Assembly (NCBI RefSeq): GCF_030272615.1
Contig: NC_081413.1
Coordinates: 559,773,945-559,837,944 of the forward strand
DNA length: 64,000 bases
From: Cryptomeria japonica
Lineage: Eukaryota > Streptophyta > Pinopsida > Cupressales > Cupressaceae
Direction: 5' to 3'
How positions within the stretch are numbered: the first letter of the stretch is position 1; each line of letters starts with the position of its first letter. The notes beneath the pieces are model-generated. The model worked only from the letters and a program-made list of their open reading frames with translations, did no database searches and had not been told where the DNA came from. Positions 33,201 through 45,529 of this stretch are shown here, piece after piece. A program made the translations under genes and the position numbers.

Positions 33201-36200
33201 GGTTTAAATATTCTGATAAAGGCTTTCAGAGCCCATGTTTTTGTGCTAAAAAATCCTTCGATTGCACTCCTTCGATAGCTCCCAAATTAGTAGAGAGGGA
33301 AGGATCAGCCATAAATCCCCAAAACCTACCTTCAAAGAATATCACGGCCACATCCTAAATCAATCATCAATCCCGACTGGGAGGGGGCAAGAAAAATTCA
33401 ACTTTTGCATGAAATGCCACCAACAATTGCTTGCATATTCACATGACAATAGTAAGTGGTTGACTAACTCCGAGTTCTGCCCACAAAGAACACATCTACC
33501 AGGCCTCTGCATACCAAATCTCATGAGTCTATCACTAGTTAAAATTTTCGTCTATAGAGCCAACTAGGTGAAAATGCCCACCTTCGGCAAACAATGCTTA
33601 TTCCATAGCAGTTTTGATAGCCATTCTTGGTTGGCAATCACAACTTTTTTAAGCTTATAACCCAGGTTGACTTTATACTTCCCATCTTTTGATCCACACC
33701 ATTTGAATATATCCTCTTCCCTAGAAGGGATAATCATACTGCTACTTATAATGTTTCTCAAGGTATCCTTTTGTTGTTGATCAACATTTAGGTTGTCAAG
33801 GGACCGCCACACCCACTTGCTTACTCCATTTTGTTGTACTATCTCACCAAAGTCACTGACCTTGCATCCCCACAACCTAGATGTCACATCCTTGACCTTG
33901 TTCAAATGAGGGAGAGAACTCAAAATCTCCCCACTCCCCTAAGAATCATTCCAAAAGGAAGCATTCTATCCATTCCCTATTTCCCAGGTTACATGGTTGC
34001 TGATGATATCCCAACATTCCAATATATAATTCTAGATACCTGATCCCTTGGGAATATTGAGAGTTGTGAGGATCCCCTTTAGCTCAATTGAATCCAGATA
34101 CTTGTACTTAAGTATCCTGACCCACTTTTGTTCACCACCACTACAAACAACCTAGACTAAGTTTGCCCCCATGGTCAGGTTCATTATTGAGAGTTGGCGA
34201 ATGCTTGCACCCCCTGCATCCTGGGTTGGTTGGTCTTTTACCAGGTAACCAAAGGAAATTTGTTTTTGGTCATCGAACCCAATCCATAGGAACTTACACA
34301 TGATCTAGATAAGCTCTTCTTCTACTGCCATAGGGATTTTCAAACATGCCATTGAAAATACAGGGATAGCAGCCAACACCGATTTGATGATAGTGAGCCT
34401 CCCAACCAAAGATAGCCACTTTGCTTTCTAGTTTTCAAGTTTGGCCTTACATTTCTCAATCAATTTATCCCAATAAGTAATATTGTTTAAACCTACAAGC
34501 AAAGGTGTGCCTAAAAATCTTCCTGGGAAATTGGCAACTTTTAAATTTAAAATCCTAAACATAGCTCTCTGCAATCTAGGTTGGGTATTGATGAAAAAAA
34601 CTTCAGATTTATTTCAATTAATGCCCTACCCTGATGCCTTTCAATAATCCTCCAGGAAGGAGTTGATGATTCTAGCTTCACACCTTCTTGAAACACCAAA
34701 CAAAATTGTGTGATCCGCAAATTAGAGGTGGGTAGTATGGTCAACTCCATTTGCCACATTAACCCCAAGCCAATGCCCATCCTGATAGAGCTTGTAGATT
34801 GATCTTCCAAGGGCCTCTGACATAATGATGAATAAAAAGGGAGAAACTAGGTTTGATTGTTGAATACCTCTTGTGGAGGAGAATAAACCATGGGCAGACC
34901 CATTGATTAATACAAAGAACTTCGGAGTAGAGAGACAAATCTTAACCCACTTAATACAACAGCTTCTGAAACCAAACCTATCCAATACTTCAAAAAGGAA
35001 TCGCCTATCCACTGGATCATAAGCTTTTAGGATGTCCAATTTCATTATCATACAAGCATTCTTGGTTTTTCTAGTAGAGTTTAGGGTTTCATGGGCCGTA
35101 ATAATACCCTCTACAATCAATCTCCCAGGGATAAATCCACTCCGCTCATCAGATACAATGTGATTTATAATCTATTTCAACCTAATTTTAATAATCTTTG
35201 TGACTATATTTAATATACTGTATTACATAGGGAAATTGGTCTAAAATCACCCCTCTCTTGAGGGAAACTATTTTTTGGGATTAAAGCTAGAAAGGTGTGA
35301 TTAATTGCTCCCATCACTGTCATCTTCCTCATTGAATCTTCCAAAGCTAGATGAAAATCCTTGCATATGATGCCCCAATAAGCTTGAAAGAAAGCTGCAG
35401 GGAAGCCATCAGGCCTAGGGGCCTTGTTTCGGTTGATTTGAAAGGTAGCCTTTTTTACTTCCTCCTCATCAATCCCTTTGTAAAGGTCCCTGTTTTGTTC
35501 TTCTGATATCAAGGATGGGATGGAGTCCAAAATCTTGTCCCTGGTGCCTCTGTCCACCTGATTGAATTTTTAAAATTGATTCAAAATAATTTATAGCCTC
35601 TTTACTAACATCATCCGAGTTCTGGGCCAAGATGCCATCCGCTCTCCTAATTTTTGAGATCCTGTTCCTGTTAGCAATTGTCTATATGTGAAAGAACTTA
35701 GTATTTCTGTCCCCTTCCTTGAGCCATATCTCTCTGGATTTCTGCCTCCAATGCATTTCTTCTCTTCTCAAAATTTCATTTTCATCCTTAAGAATATTTT
35801 CTCTCAGGTAATCCTAATTATACATTCCTCTATTCATCACAACTTCATTGATCCTTTCAAGTTCAACCTCCACTCTTCTTTTTTTCGCAAAAATATTTTT
35901 GAATTGATCTTGATTCCATTATTTTAATATATTTTATCCTCTTACAAAATTTGTAGAGGTTTGAATTATTTCCCACATCAATCTTATTCCACCAAGTTGC
36001 AATTGAGTTTTGTAATCTGGGATCTCCACTCCACATTTTCTCAAACTTGAAAGGGGTGCCTCCCCCAGGGTGACAAGGTGATGCAATTAGTCAAACTGGA
36101 AAGTGATCTGAGCCTGTAAGAGGAAGGATGGAAGTTTCTATAAGAGAACCTTGCATTATCCAATCCCCATACATAAATGACCTATCTAACCTTTCAACAA

Positions 36201-36784
36201 TCTTAATGAATCCTATCCTCCTGTTTGTCCAAGTGTAAAAACCATTCTTGGGGATAATATCCATAAGCTGATTCTGATCCATAAACCTCTGAAAAATCCC
36301 TTTGAGCTGCATTGGGTCTCTGGATGCCTCCCATTTTCTCTTGATCATTTAAAATGGCATTTAAGTCTCCTACTATGATGCTAATTTTAGTGCTACTACC
36401 TTCCAACTTGCTAGTAATTAGATTCTAAAGCTCCCTTTTTTAGAGGTTGTTGTAGGTCCATACACATTGAAAATGAAAAAGATTTCATTGTTTCTCAGAA
36501 GAGTTATCTTAGTATGTTTCCAGTTCCTGCCCTCGCCCATTACTTCTCCTTTTACTAGGTAACGGATTCCAGATGATGCCAATGCCTCCCGATACCCCCT
36601 TAGCTTCTACAAATTGTCCAGATCACTAGCTCCACATCCTCATCTTTCTATCAATTTCAACCCTACTCCACTTCATCTCTTGTAATAACCATATGTCTCC
36701 TTTTGCCTCATCTATTTGATACTTGATCAAGCACATTTTGTCAAGGGCATTTAATCCCCTAACATTCTAGGTTGTGATCCTCAT
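33201..36784 (-). pseudogene. LINE-B ORF2 (AP endonuclease, RT, zf-RVT)
   Basis: Starts at ATG 36784 with an endonuclease MRITT..NVRGLNALDK, then IIVGDLNAILNDQEKMGG near 36380. RT: KAPRPDGFPAAFFQAYWG (35440), RPISLCNTVY (35225), MIMKLDILKAYDPVDRRFL (motif A, 35045) and SNLVSPFLF (motif B, Gln-Gly changed to Gln-Ser, 34850). Motif C is FADHT near 34710: the second catalytic Asp is His. zf-RVT: RCVLCGQNSELVNHLLLSC near 33480. It has ten or more stops and several indels. Confidence 0.85.
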
Positions 36785-38909
36785 TGCCCCTGGGGAAGGG
36801 AAGCACCCTTCCCTATCAAAAGTTTGGTTTGCCATGTAGCCTTTGCTGCTATTTCTAGTATTTCTTTATTTTATTTGTGCCCTCTCCTGCCCTTAGGTTT
36901 GATGTTGGGTTTATGGATTTTGGAGGCAGTAATCTCAAACCCCTTTGTGCTGTAGTCTCCTAACTCTTCAAGCTCAATTTCATCATCTTCTTCCCACTCA
37001 GGTTCAGTTTCCTCTTCCCCAATAGCTTCCATTTGGGGTTCCAAGTTTTCTATAATTGTATCACCTTCATATTCTATAGAGGTGTGATCATCTTTCTGGA
37101 TCGCTGGAGGGGGCGATTTTGACTATGTGCAAGCTACCTCTGCATCCCCTGCATCGATTGTTTTGATCCCCCAATGGAGGCCACTTCTCCTAGTTCCCCC
37201 ATAGTGATTGAAACCAAACCATCTCCTTGTGACACTAGCATAATCCTCATCTGCATTTATATCTCAGATTGTAAAGTTTTAGCTTCCATTAGCAATGATT
37301 GTAGGCCTACTGCACTGCCTTCCAATTTTGTTTCTGGATGATCCTATTCTAGGCCACTCTAGTCTGGTAGCTCCAAGTGAGGCTCAAAGATGGGTTTAGA
37401 AATAGCGACATGGGCTGCCATAATTTCATCGATCAACAACTCCCTCTATGACCCTATAGAGTCCTTATCTTCATCCATCCACCCTGGAATTCTTGGATCA
37501 ATGAGAGGACCCTCTGTTTGACCCTTTGCACTAGAATTGACAATACTTCCCATATTGGTCAATTCGTTGCTTTGGGTGCATGCATATCCTTTATATATTT
37601 TTGCAATAAGTTCACACTCCACACCTATATGTTCTCTAGAAAAACATTTGGGGAATATAAACATTTGATCCTCTCTATCGACCCTCTGTGTCCACACCTC
37701 TCCAACACCCAAAATCCTAACTTTGCTTGGCATAGTTGAGATCTGGTTGACATTGATGCATAATCTGATAAAGCTTCCTCAAATCCTATCTTCAAAGATA
37801 TTATTTACTAAGATAAAGGTTCCAAGGCTTTTGCTAATTTCTTTCAATATCTCTATGTTCTAGTAATTTGATGGAATGTTGTAGAGCCTTACGCAAACCA
37901 GCCTGTTAGGAAGGGTATGAGTCCTAGGGTTAAAGTTGGGTTGTCATTCAATCAAATGGACTCCAATACCATCTAACATGTATGGACCACTATTTAGATT
38001 TTTCCATTTATCATTTTTGTCTGGAAATTCAACCAAGAAGTAATTATTTGGGAGCAACTTGATCCTAATCCCATCTCCCCATTGATTTCTACACCACTTT
38101 GCAAAATTCCCTCTACCCCAATGACCGCCACCCCATTTTACAAACAATCCTTTATTTTTAAAACTATCACTAATCTCCTTGATTTTATCATCTTGCAAAT
38201 GGATTGTAGCGAGGGATTTTTCACTTACCTGTTCTTGTGGTTCAATAGCTTTTCGAGATCTTTCGCCATTTTCTTTGCAGTTCACTTTCCTTTTCCATAT
38301 TGCACTGGATCGAGGGGTGAACATTGGATTCTTGTATCTCCAATTATCAACCTGATTAGCTTTAGGTATTTTTGTTTGCTTGAATGACCCACTTCTACCT
38401 TTCTTGAAGCCATGTATTTGGAGATGCTCTGCAACACTTGTCGTGGGGGGGAGCCCCTTCCTCTTGAAATCATGCTGAATATTCGCCCTTTGCTTGGTCC
38501 ATGGAGGCCTTGATCTCTTATTCGACCGCAACTTATGCCCTGTATTTTGACCTTTTCCCATTAGTAGATATGTGTGATGTTGATTTTGATAATATGGATG
38601 GCACTTGTCGATCCATCTACCCCCCTCAAAAACCCATTGAGCTACATGTGTTGCTTGTTGCTTCCGGTGTGGATCAACTTGAATTCCATCCTTAGGTGGT
38701 AATATAGGTTGAATTCTTTTCGAGTTCGAGGCCCTCCATTTTTCCTTTGCTACCTGATCTTGAATGGCCTCCATAGGAATTGCCTCCTCAGCCTTCCGAG
38801 CCCAAATGCTAGCTCCTCTGCACACTGCTTTGCGCCTACTGCCATGCTTCATGCTGCTTCCATCCTTCTGCGCCTGACACAAATTCAAATCTTTGACAAT
38901 TCACGCCAT
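36785..38909 (-). pseudogene. LINE-B ORF1 (DUF4283-type)
   Basis: Probable start ATG at 38909, whose third codon is TGA where relatives have Trp. About 315 further codons are open, with a basic N-terminal half and a DUF4283-type block (HWGRGNFAKWCRNQWGDGIR, NNYFLVEFPDKNDKW). After a stop at 37944 the fold continues as LVCVRLYNIPSNY and ISKSLGTFI. A degenerate knuckle (FPKCFSREHIGVEC) lies near 37650. The C-terminal part is acidic and broken by stops. The last codons overlap the ORF2 start as ATGA. Confidence 0.7.
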
Positions 38910-38934
38910 CTTCGAAAGCTATATATTTTTATTT

Positions 38935-39410
38935 AAAAACATTTAAACTAAAAATTATTTATCTACACTTTGATTGGATGAAAAAAATTGGTGTTATAGG
39001 AGCAAACTTATAGGAATGATAGATTTTATAAGATTTTTTTATATTTCTTTATATTTAAAAAATAAATGTCTATTTAAAATAGTTTTTTTTCAAATTTGTA
39101 TTGATAAACTTGTAAATACAATGGATTTTCTATTAAAAAAAACCCAATTATTGTATCTTTTATAATTATAATTTTGAATAATTTTTTAAAAATCATAATT
39201 TTCTTTTTAATCATTTTAATATATATAATATAATTTTATAGCATCTAATCATAAATTTAAATATTTTTTATTAAAAATATCCATTTTCACTCTATTATTT
39301 ATATTATATATATAATCTTAAACTAATAATTATTAATTGAGTTTAAGATTAATTTTATTATTATAATTATAATTATATAATTTTTTTAATTAAATTAGGA
39401 TTATATTCTC
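38935..39410. repeat. AT-rich unit, copy 1, right part
   Basis: 38935-39095 matches 40365-40515 (shared AAAAATTATTTATCTACACT, then TAGGAATGATAGATTTT). 39170-39240 matches 42571-42640. 39346-39403 matches 55865-55920 almost exactly. No coding sequence. Confidence 0.65.
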
Positions 39411-40262
39411 TTTTTTTGGTCAATAATTATATATATTTTTTTGATATTAAAAAATAGAGTGCATCAGATTTAGTATTGTCTATCCATATCGCAAAAGGTA
39501 ATTTCAAAATTTCTCTTAAAATAGTATCCGAATAGTTATAATAGTTGCAGTGATTTTGCCCCTAAAAGCTATTTTTTGCCTTGTGTTATCAAGGAAAAGC
39601 TAGCCTCCATATTGCAAATCAGTCACCACCTATCCTCTATTATAAGCACCAAGTTCTTTCACCACGGGTTTTATTACCATATGGATGATCCATGTCACAT
39701 CACTCTGCCACCACTACTTCCCATTAATAGCTTTTGATAATGGCAGTGTATGATTAATCCTCAGAGATCGAGCTCGAGATTGTGAAATCTTCCACCGTAC
39801 TGCTCTACATATCATCAAGTTGCACTACCCATTTGGATAGCATGTTCACTACGTCATTCCCTGATCTCCTCGCATGCCCAATTTCAAACTCTTCAAAAGT
39901 TTCTAGTAAATGATTGGCAACAAATATGTATTTATTCAAATTCCATGCATACATTTCACCAATTTTTAATGCATTAATAATAATCAATGAATCTCCTTCA
40001 AGATGAATTTTCAAAAGACCTAATTCTTTCCCCATTTTCAAAGCTTTAACAGTTATTTGTGCCTCAACTTCATTGTCTGTTCTCTCCACCAGTTTTTGCA
40101 CTCCAATTGCTACAATATTACCTTCCTAGTCTCGTGCCACAAATCCAATTCCCAGTGGCCTTGGATTGTCCTTCGAAGCCCCATCAAAATTTATTTTAAA
40201 CCATCCTTCCCTTGGTTTGGACCACTCCACCACCTTCATTTTACTATTGCATTCACTAATGT
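39411..40262 (-). pseudogene. 5'-truncated LINE fragment with RNase H
   Basis: A T7 tract at 39411-39417 marks the tail. From 40245 the minus strand reads WFKINFDGASKDNPRPLGIG, then GNIVAIGVQKLVERTDNEVE and ALKMGKELGLLKIHLEGDS, ending HARRSGNDVVNMLSKW. All four RNase H motif positions are recognisable, though the last Asp is shifted (NDVVNML). A single stop lies after GFVARD. About 400 bp of 3' untranslated sequence follows. Confidence 0.7.
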
Positions 40263-40729
40263 CCAACTAATCAATTAGTTTGCACCAATCAAACGTGATT
40301 ATTATTTTTTCTTTCAAAATAAACTTGGTTTTTGTAAATCTGATATTTATATGTTAAAATTTAAGATATTGTAAAAATTATTTATCTACACTATGATTGG
40401 TTTAAAAAAATTGATGTTATAGGAAAAAATATTTAGGAATGATAGATTTTTTATGTTTTTTTTGGATTTCCTTTATATTTTAAAAAAAGAAATGTCTATT
40501 TTAAATAGTTTTTCATTTTTTATTATTTATAATATTGTAAATAAAATATTATTTCTAAATAGATATAAATTTTAATAATTCTTTTCTATCTCAAAATATA
40601 GATAATAAAACCAATAATAGGGATTTGATTTAGTTTAAATTAAATTAAATACAAGTATTTCTATTAAAAAAAACCTAATTATTATATGTATTTTTTATAA
40701 ATATATTTTATATATCTTTTTGAAATCAT
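40263..40729. repeat. AT-rich unit, copy 2, left part
   Basis: Contains, uninterrupted, sequence matching both 20133-20216 and 38935-39095, showing that those two pieces were once adjacent. Non-coding. Confidence 0.65.
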
Positions 40730-42563
40730 TTTTTTTTTTTTTGGGTCAGTAATAGGTATGATTTATTAATTTTGACCTGGGAAAAGGAGCCTGGCCCGAC
40801 CCAAGATGGCTACAATCAGGGAGCCATCTCTCCAGCAACACAATAATACACAAAACCTAAAACATGCCTGAAATAAACCACAGATAAAACCAGCAAAGCT
40901 CTAACTCCTCCCCTTCTTATTAGATCACAGGATCATATCAAAATGTCTTGGGATTCCTCGATTTTTTCCCCTCTAAGAGTTACCCAATCGTCTTCCACCT
41001 TAGCTGCCTCATCTTGCTAGCCTATTGTCTTACACTTAACCAAACTCCCATTTATCAAAAGCCTTTCATCATGTTGAGGACCATCCTCCTCCTCATGGCC
41101 CTCAATAGGGCATTTCTTCTCCCTTCCATCCGGTGTAGCAATAATCTTCTGTTGTTATCCATTAGGGATGGTAGCTCCAGCTCTATCTAGAGTAGAATCT
41201 GCAACCTTGTTCCCACCCTCACATGATGAAGAAGACAGATCCCCACTAACTACTGAGAAAAAATATTTAGTTGCTCACCCTTTTTATCAACTGTATAATG
41301 GTGGTGGGAAACATCTTTCCACCACTAGGCCATCTTTTCCTGTCTCTTCTTGGCACATTGGGCAGCCATATGCCTAGTCTGAAAACACCTCCTACATCGA
41401 AAGGGTAACCCTTCATAATCTAAATGATGCATCCAACACCATTTTGAAGTTTTGAGTGCAATTTCCCCTAGAAGCCCATAAATCAAATTCATCTCCACCA
41501 AGATCCGGGCATACGTTGAGTGAAGTAGATTTGATGACTCTTCATCAACTATTAAAAAACTACCTAAGGAGTCACCTATAGCTGCAAAGCAAGAATCAAA
41601 CCAAAAATGTAGGGGCAGATTCAGAAGTCTTATCCAAATTGGAACCTTGTCAAAAGTTTCCAAAGCTGGGCAGAAGGCTTGGTGCTAGGGTTTCAACATT
41701 AAATGATGCTTATTCTCCCAATTCCAGAAACATTCATGAATAATATTCTTCTTATCACGAGCATTTTCGAAAACTGCAATAAAAAACCCTGGCACATAGG
41801 TATAGTTGAATACAACCTTTCACCAATGTCTCCTAGATCTTCGAAACCCACTTATGGAGCTCACCTAAGCTTGGACACAAGGCCCGAAATTGTCCAATCA
41901 ATCCAATTTCAGAGAAAATAGCTACATTACTCTCCAATTCCTTTTCAATATCATCTGCCAAATCCGCAGTTATGGCCTCTATCAGACCCGGTTTCAAAAC
42001 CCCTGTCAAACCCAAATCCTCCTTTTGAGAATTTGCATTGATAGATCCAGAGAGGCCCTAAGGACCATTCTTCTATGGACAGTGTTATTAATACACCCCT
42101 ATGCACTACACCCATCTTTTACAAACTTCTTTTGGTTCCCATTAAACTGTTCACAACCCATCTGATCGGGTTTACCATGCATCCGAGAGTTCAAAACCCT
42201 ATCCTCCCTGGGCCAAAATAATCATGAATCCTTCCCTCCATCGGTCGTCATTCCACTTCTGCCAACAACCTTGGTCTTCTCCCGACCTAGATGTTCTCCC
42301 TGCAAAGAGGTTTCACCTTGTAGCAAAGTCTTGGGGCCCCTCCCTCTGCCATTTGCACACGCTGACTCCTCCCTGCGATTCTGTATAGGATCACCTGCCC
42401 ATCACACCTATTTTCCCCCCAAACCATGGTTTTTCTCACCCCCATTCGATTGATATTCACCCACAACAACTGTAGGAAGAGTTGTAGAAGAAACCCTAGC
42501 AGGCCGCAACGTCTCCATGACACTTAAAAAATACATAGAAATGGAATGAAATCATTCTCTTTT
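40730..42563 (-). mobile_element. ORF1-only LINE derivative with its own target duplication
   Basis: A T-tract at 40729-40741 (A-tail, minus strand) and about 1.8 kb of sequence carrying only an ORF1, with no endonuclease or RT. Flanks TATATCTTTTTGAAATCAT (40711-40729) and TATATACTTTTTGAAAATCAT (42564-42584) are a diverged target duplication within the AT-rich unit. It ends in a 3' sequence distinct from the other LINEs here. It must have moved with machinery supplied in trans. Confidence 0.7.
41325..42518 (-). pseudogene. ORF1 (DUF4283 plus zinc knuckle) of the ORF1-only element
   Basis: Probable start at 42518. The N-terminal 250 codons are broken by stops. VPGFFIAVFENARDKKNIIH (near 41800) and then 112 clean residues from 41663 (VPIWIRLLNLPLHFWFDSC; IGDSLGSFLIVDEESSN) are the DUF4283 fold. 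The knuckle is FRCRRCFQTRHMAAQCAKK, a CCHC with both first Cys residues kept. It stops at 41325; about 580 bp of apparent 3' untranslated sequence follows. Confidence 0.7.
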
Positions 42564-42570
42564 TATATAC

Positions 42571-42640
42571 TTTTTGAAAATCATAATTTTGTAATCATTT
42601 TAATATATATAAAATAATATAATATATTTTGTTCATTAAT
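42571..42640. repeat. AT-rich unit, copy 2, middle part
   Basis: ATCATAATTTTGTAATCATTTTAATATA matches 39170-39240 and resumes the unit interrupted at 40729 by the ORF1-only element. Confidence 0.6.
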
Positions 42641-43212
42641 GGTCTTTAAAGGGTTAATCCTTCCCAAACCTCAGAAAGTAAAGTTTCATGGTTACCACTA
42701 GAACAAGAATGGATAAAGATTAATTTTGATGGTTTTGCGTGTGGTAATCCTTTCCCTTCGTGTGCGAGATGTATTGCAAGAGATTACATGGGAAGCACTA
42801 TTGCTAAATGCTATCATAACTTAGGATATCAGGAAGAACACTTTGGATTGGCTTCTTGTAGGCAGACCGAGATGGTACAGGCTCTCCTTAGACATCTGAT
42901 GGTCTTCAGGTATCTCCGAGTGCAAAAGGAAAGGAAATTATCATTGTTGATTGAGTTTTTTGATGGTTGACTACACTATGTTTGTATATCTTCTATAACT
43001 TGTCTATATTATTTTCGGGTGTATATGTTTTGTAATTAATTAGCTTATATTCATGGGATGGTACAATGGCAAAATGCTAGCTGGATATGGGTATCTTTTT
43101 TGACACAAGTCAATGAGGATGTTTATCGATGGACTGATAATCGATATTTTCCAGAATTTTGAGCTCCCTCAAATGATTATGTAATATTTATATCGATATT
43201 AATAAAAAGACT
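42641..43212 (+). pseudogene. 5'-truncated LINE fragment, RNase H remnant
   Basis: Plus-strand frame near 42690-42970 reads EQEWIKINFDGFACGNPFPS, then RCIARDYMGSTIAKCYHN and TEMVQALLRHLMVF, an RNase H of a different subtype from the other LINEs. It stops at 42970. A 240-bp 3' untranslated region ends in AATAAAAAG at 43200-43209. Confidence 0.55.
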
Positions 43213-43244
43213 CAATTATCAATCATATATATATATATATATTG

Positions 43245-43867
43245 CGGACAAATTTAATTAATGCTCGATGCAAAATAAATGGAGAGAATGCAGGTGAGAT
43301 TTTAGGGGATGCCAGAGATCCCAAGGAGAAGGAGTCTACCAAATGCATCAAAGGGGACGACTGTCTGTCCATAGACTTATTAGAGGAGATTGAGGAAGAT
43401 ATCAAGCTCTGGGAGGATTTGGTGGTTATTTACATAATTATTGGCCCTAGATTTGACAAAAGGACAGTTAGGGCATGGGTCACTAACCATTGGAAAAGTA
43501 ATGTTATTCTTAAATTTATCCCTAAATGTTTCTTCATCGCTATATTCATAGAAAAATCAGAGAAGAACAAGATTTTGCAGCATGGGGTTTGGTGGATTGA
43601 TAATCATCTGGTTTACATGCAACCTTGGTTCCCTAATTTCAACTTGGTGCCTTTGGAACCATATGCTAGTCCGATTTGGATTAGACTATATAACCTACTC
43701 ATCAAATACTGGGCAAAAGGTAGTTTGGAAAAAAATGGCAGATCCTTGGGCACATTATTGGAGATTGATGAAGACCTGGTCGACAAGGATTCATATCTAT
43801 ATGTGATAATCTGTATTGTTGCAATGAGGAGGGTTCCTTCTAAGATTTGTTTATCTTTTGAAGGTAG
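43245..43867 (+). pseudogene. LINE-D ORF1, DUF4283 part
   Basis: Open for 207 codons up to the nested insertion. It shows the DUF4283 order: LVVIYIIIGPRFDKRTVRAW, FIPKCFFIAIFIEKSEKNKI, LQHGVWWIDNHLVYMQPW and SPIWIRLYNLLIKYW. The frame enters the inserted element at 43868 and the true continuation is at 46593. Confidence 0.8.
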
Positions 43868-43937
43868 TGTTGATGGGTGTTTTAACACACTCACCAACAG
43901 TCAGGTAGTTTATGTGAACACTCACCACCTCTCTTGA

Positions 43938-44705
43938 AAAGCAATAAGTTTCGGGAAACTAACTACTCCAAGGTCTCTGTAGTCGGGTCTCGACGGTGAT
44001 GGACAACTCAATGGTTGATGCGGTTGTACTTGTCAAGGGGCATGCTGGTTGAAATAAATCCCAATAATTTCTGATAACTTAATTTTTTTGTATTTTATGA
44101 TTTAGCTTCTCTTTCAAAATAAACTGCAAAAGATAGATCAGGGAAACAAGAAAATAACAATGAAACCAATACAATAACAACTTAATGAACTAATCAATTA
44201 GCACCTTGAAATCCAAAAATCATTATCATTCAAACCAACATTCAATAACGAACCTCTAATAAACATGCAAAGTCATGCAACCTCACAAATTCATGGAAAT
44301 GAATACCACTATGATATCGTCCTATCATATTAATTCTCATACACCACTTACGTGCACAATATGATTCATAAGGCAATAAAACATAAGACCAAAATAAGTT
44401 GCTGATTTCAAACAATAGACATTACCGGATTGCAAAGAACAAATTCATAGCACATACGCATAGATCATGCAATCTATAAGTTGCTTCTTGTATTAACTCC
44501 AAAGAATGTATCACAAAAAATACTCAAATTCATAACAATCTGCATAAAAATATCTAAAAAGAATCATCTAATTGGGCCTCAAATCATCAATTTGTGGACC
44601 CTTAACAATGAATCAAAATCTCCAATTTATAGAGTTTCTTCTCCTACTTTCTAGGAAATAAACCTATCTAAATTAATCACTAAAAACACAAGCGGTCACA
44701 GTTGA
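43938..44705. other. non-coding part of element N3
   Basis: AT-rich, no convincing open frame and no repeats I could identify. Probably LTR sequence at the 3' side of the minus-strand element. Confidence 0.4.
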
Positions 44706-45231
44706 CATGCAAGTCTCTACCTTGAACTCCAGTTAACTTTTATAAAACTGCGACTGGGGGAGCATTACGAAAACAATTTTGCATGAGCCAACATTTCGTA
44801 ATCATGCAAACATGAAAGTCTTTGCCTTGAACTCCAGTTAACTACTACGAAACTATGACTAGATGAGCATTACAAAAATAGTGTTGCATGAGCCAACACT
44901 TCATAATCATGCAACCATGCAAGTCTCTACCTTGAACTCTAGTTAACTACTACAAAACTGTGACTAGATGAGCATTACAAAAACAGTGTTGTATTAGCCA
45001 ACACTTCATAATCATGCAAACATGTAACTCTTTGCCTTGAACTCCAATTAACTACTACGAAACTGTGACTGGGTGAGCATTACGAAAACAATGTTGCATG
45101 AGCCAACACTTAATAATCATGCAAAAATGCAAGTCTCTGGCTTGAGTTCCAGTTAACTACTACAAAACTGTGACTGGGTGAGCATTACGAAAAACAATGC
45201 TGCATGAGCCAACACTTCGAAATCATGCAAA
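44706..45231. repeat. five tandem copies of a 105-bp unit
   Basis: Units start at 44706, 44811, 44916, 45021 and 45126, each exactly 105 bp except the last (106). Each begins CATGCAAGTCTCTACCTTGA (or a variant) and ends AATCATGCAA. Neighbouring units differ by roughly 10-15 percent. All six frames are broken, so the period being 35 codons is not evidence of coding. Confidence 0.9.
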
Positions 45232-45268
45232 AGTTGCTCAATAATCAAGGTACATGGAAATTCAGAAC

Positions 45269-45451
45269 TCAGACTTCTTCAAAATTTGCTTTTTGAATAT
45301 CTTCGAGCTCAATATGCCCGATCTTTGTGTCTGTCACACATTTGATCTGATTCTCCAATTTGGAAGCATAGGTCTGACCTTGGTAGTGGTACTTCATGGT
45401 TACACGTAGCTTGTCCAGTTTCTTGACTTTCTTGTTGGAGGTTGGGTCCAT
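45269..45451 (-). pseudogene. N-terminal fragment of a gag-like protein (element N3)
   Basis: 60 residues from MDPTSNKKVKKLDKLRV. The second half (MKYHYQGQTY..., DTKIGHIELEDIQ) is clearly related to the first 40 residues of the protein at 4997. The similarity ends at about 45275 where a stop follows, so the remaining 1,000 codons are deleted. It suggests that the native start of the family may lie about 18 residues upstream of the MKY used at 4997. Confidence 0.6.
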
Positions 45452-45529
45452 TTAATTGCTCTAATCTGCAAGAAAGAACTGAAAATTAGCCTATCACATA
45501 GTCAAAATATCAATTTTATCACCTACTTC

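Larger units (their letters stand above)
32584..38930 (-). mobile_element. near full-length L1-type LINE (LINE-B)
   Basis: A T8 tract at 32584-32591 is the A-tail of a minus-strand LINE. ORF1 (38909 to about 36783), endonuclease, RT, zf-RVT and RNase H follow in order, about 6.3 kb. The 5' end abuts the AT-rich repeat at about 38930. I could not find a matching target duplication, so the junction on one side is probably deleted. Confidence 0.85.

Noticed and set aside
44706-45231. CRISPR-like array
   Set aside because: Units are contiguous 105-bp repeats without unique spacers, in eukaryotic transposon DNA.
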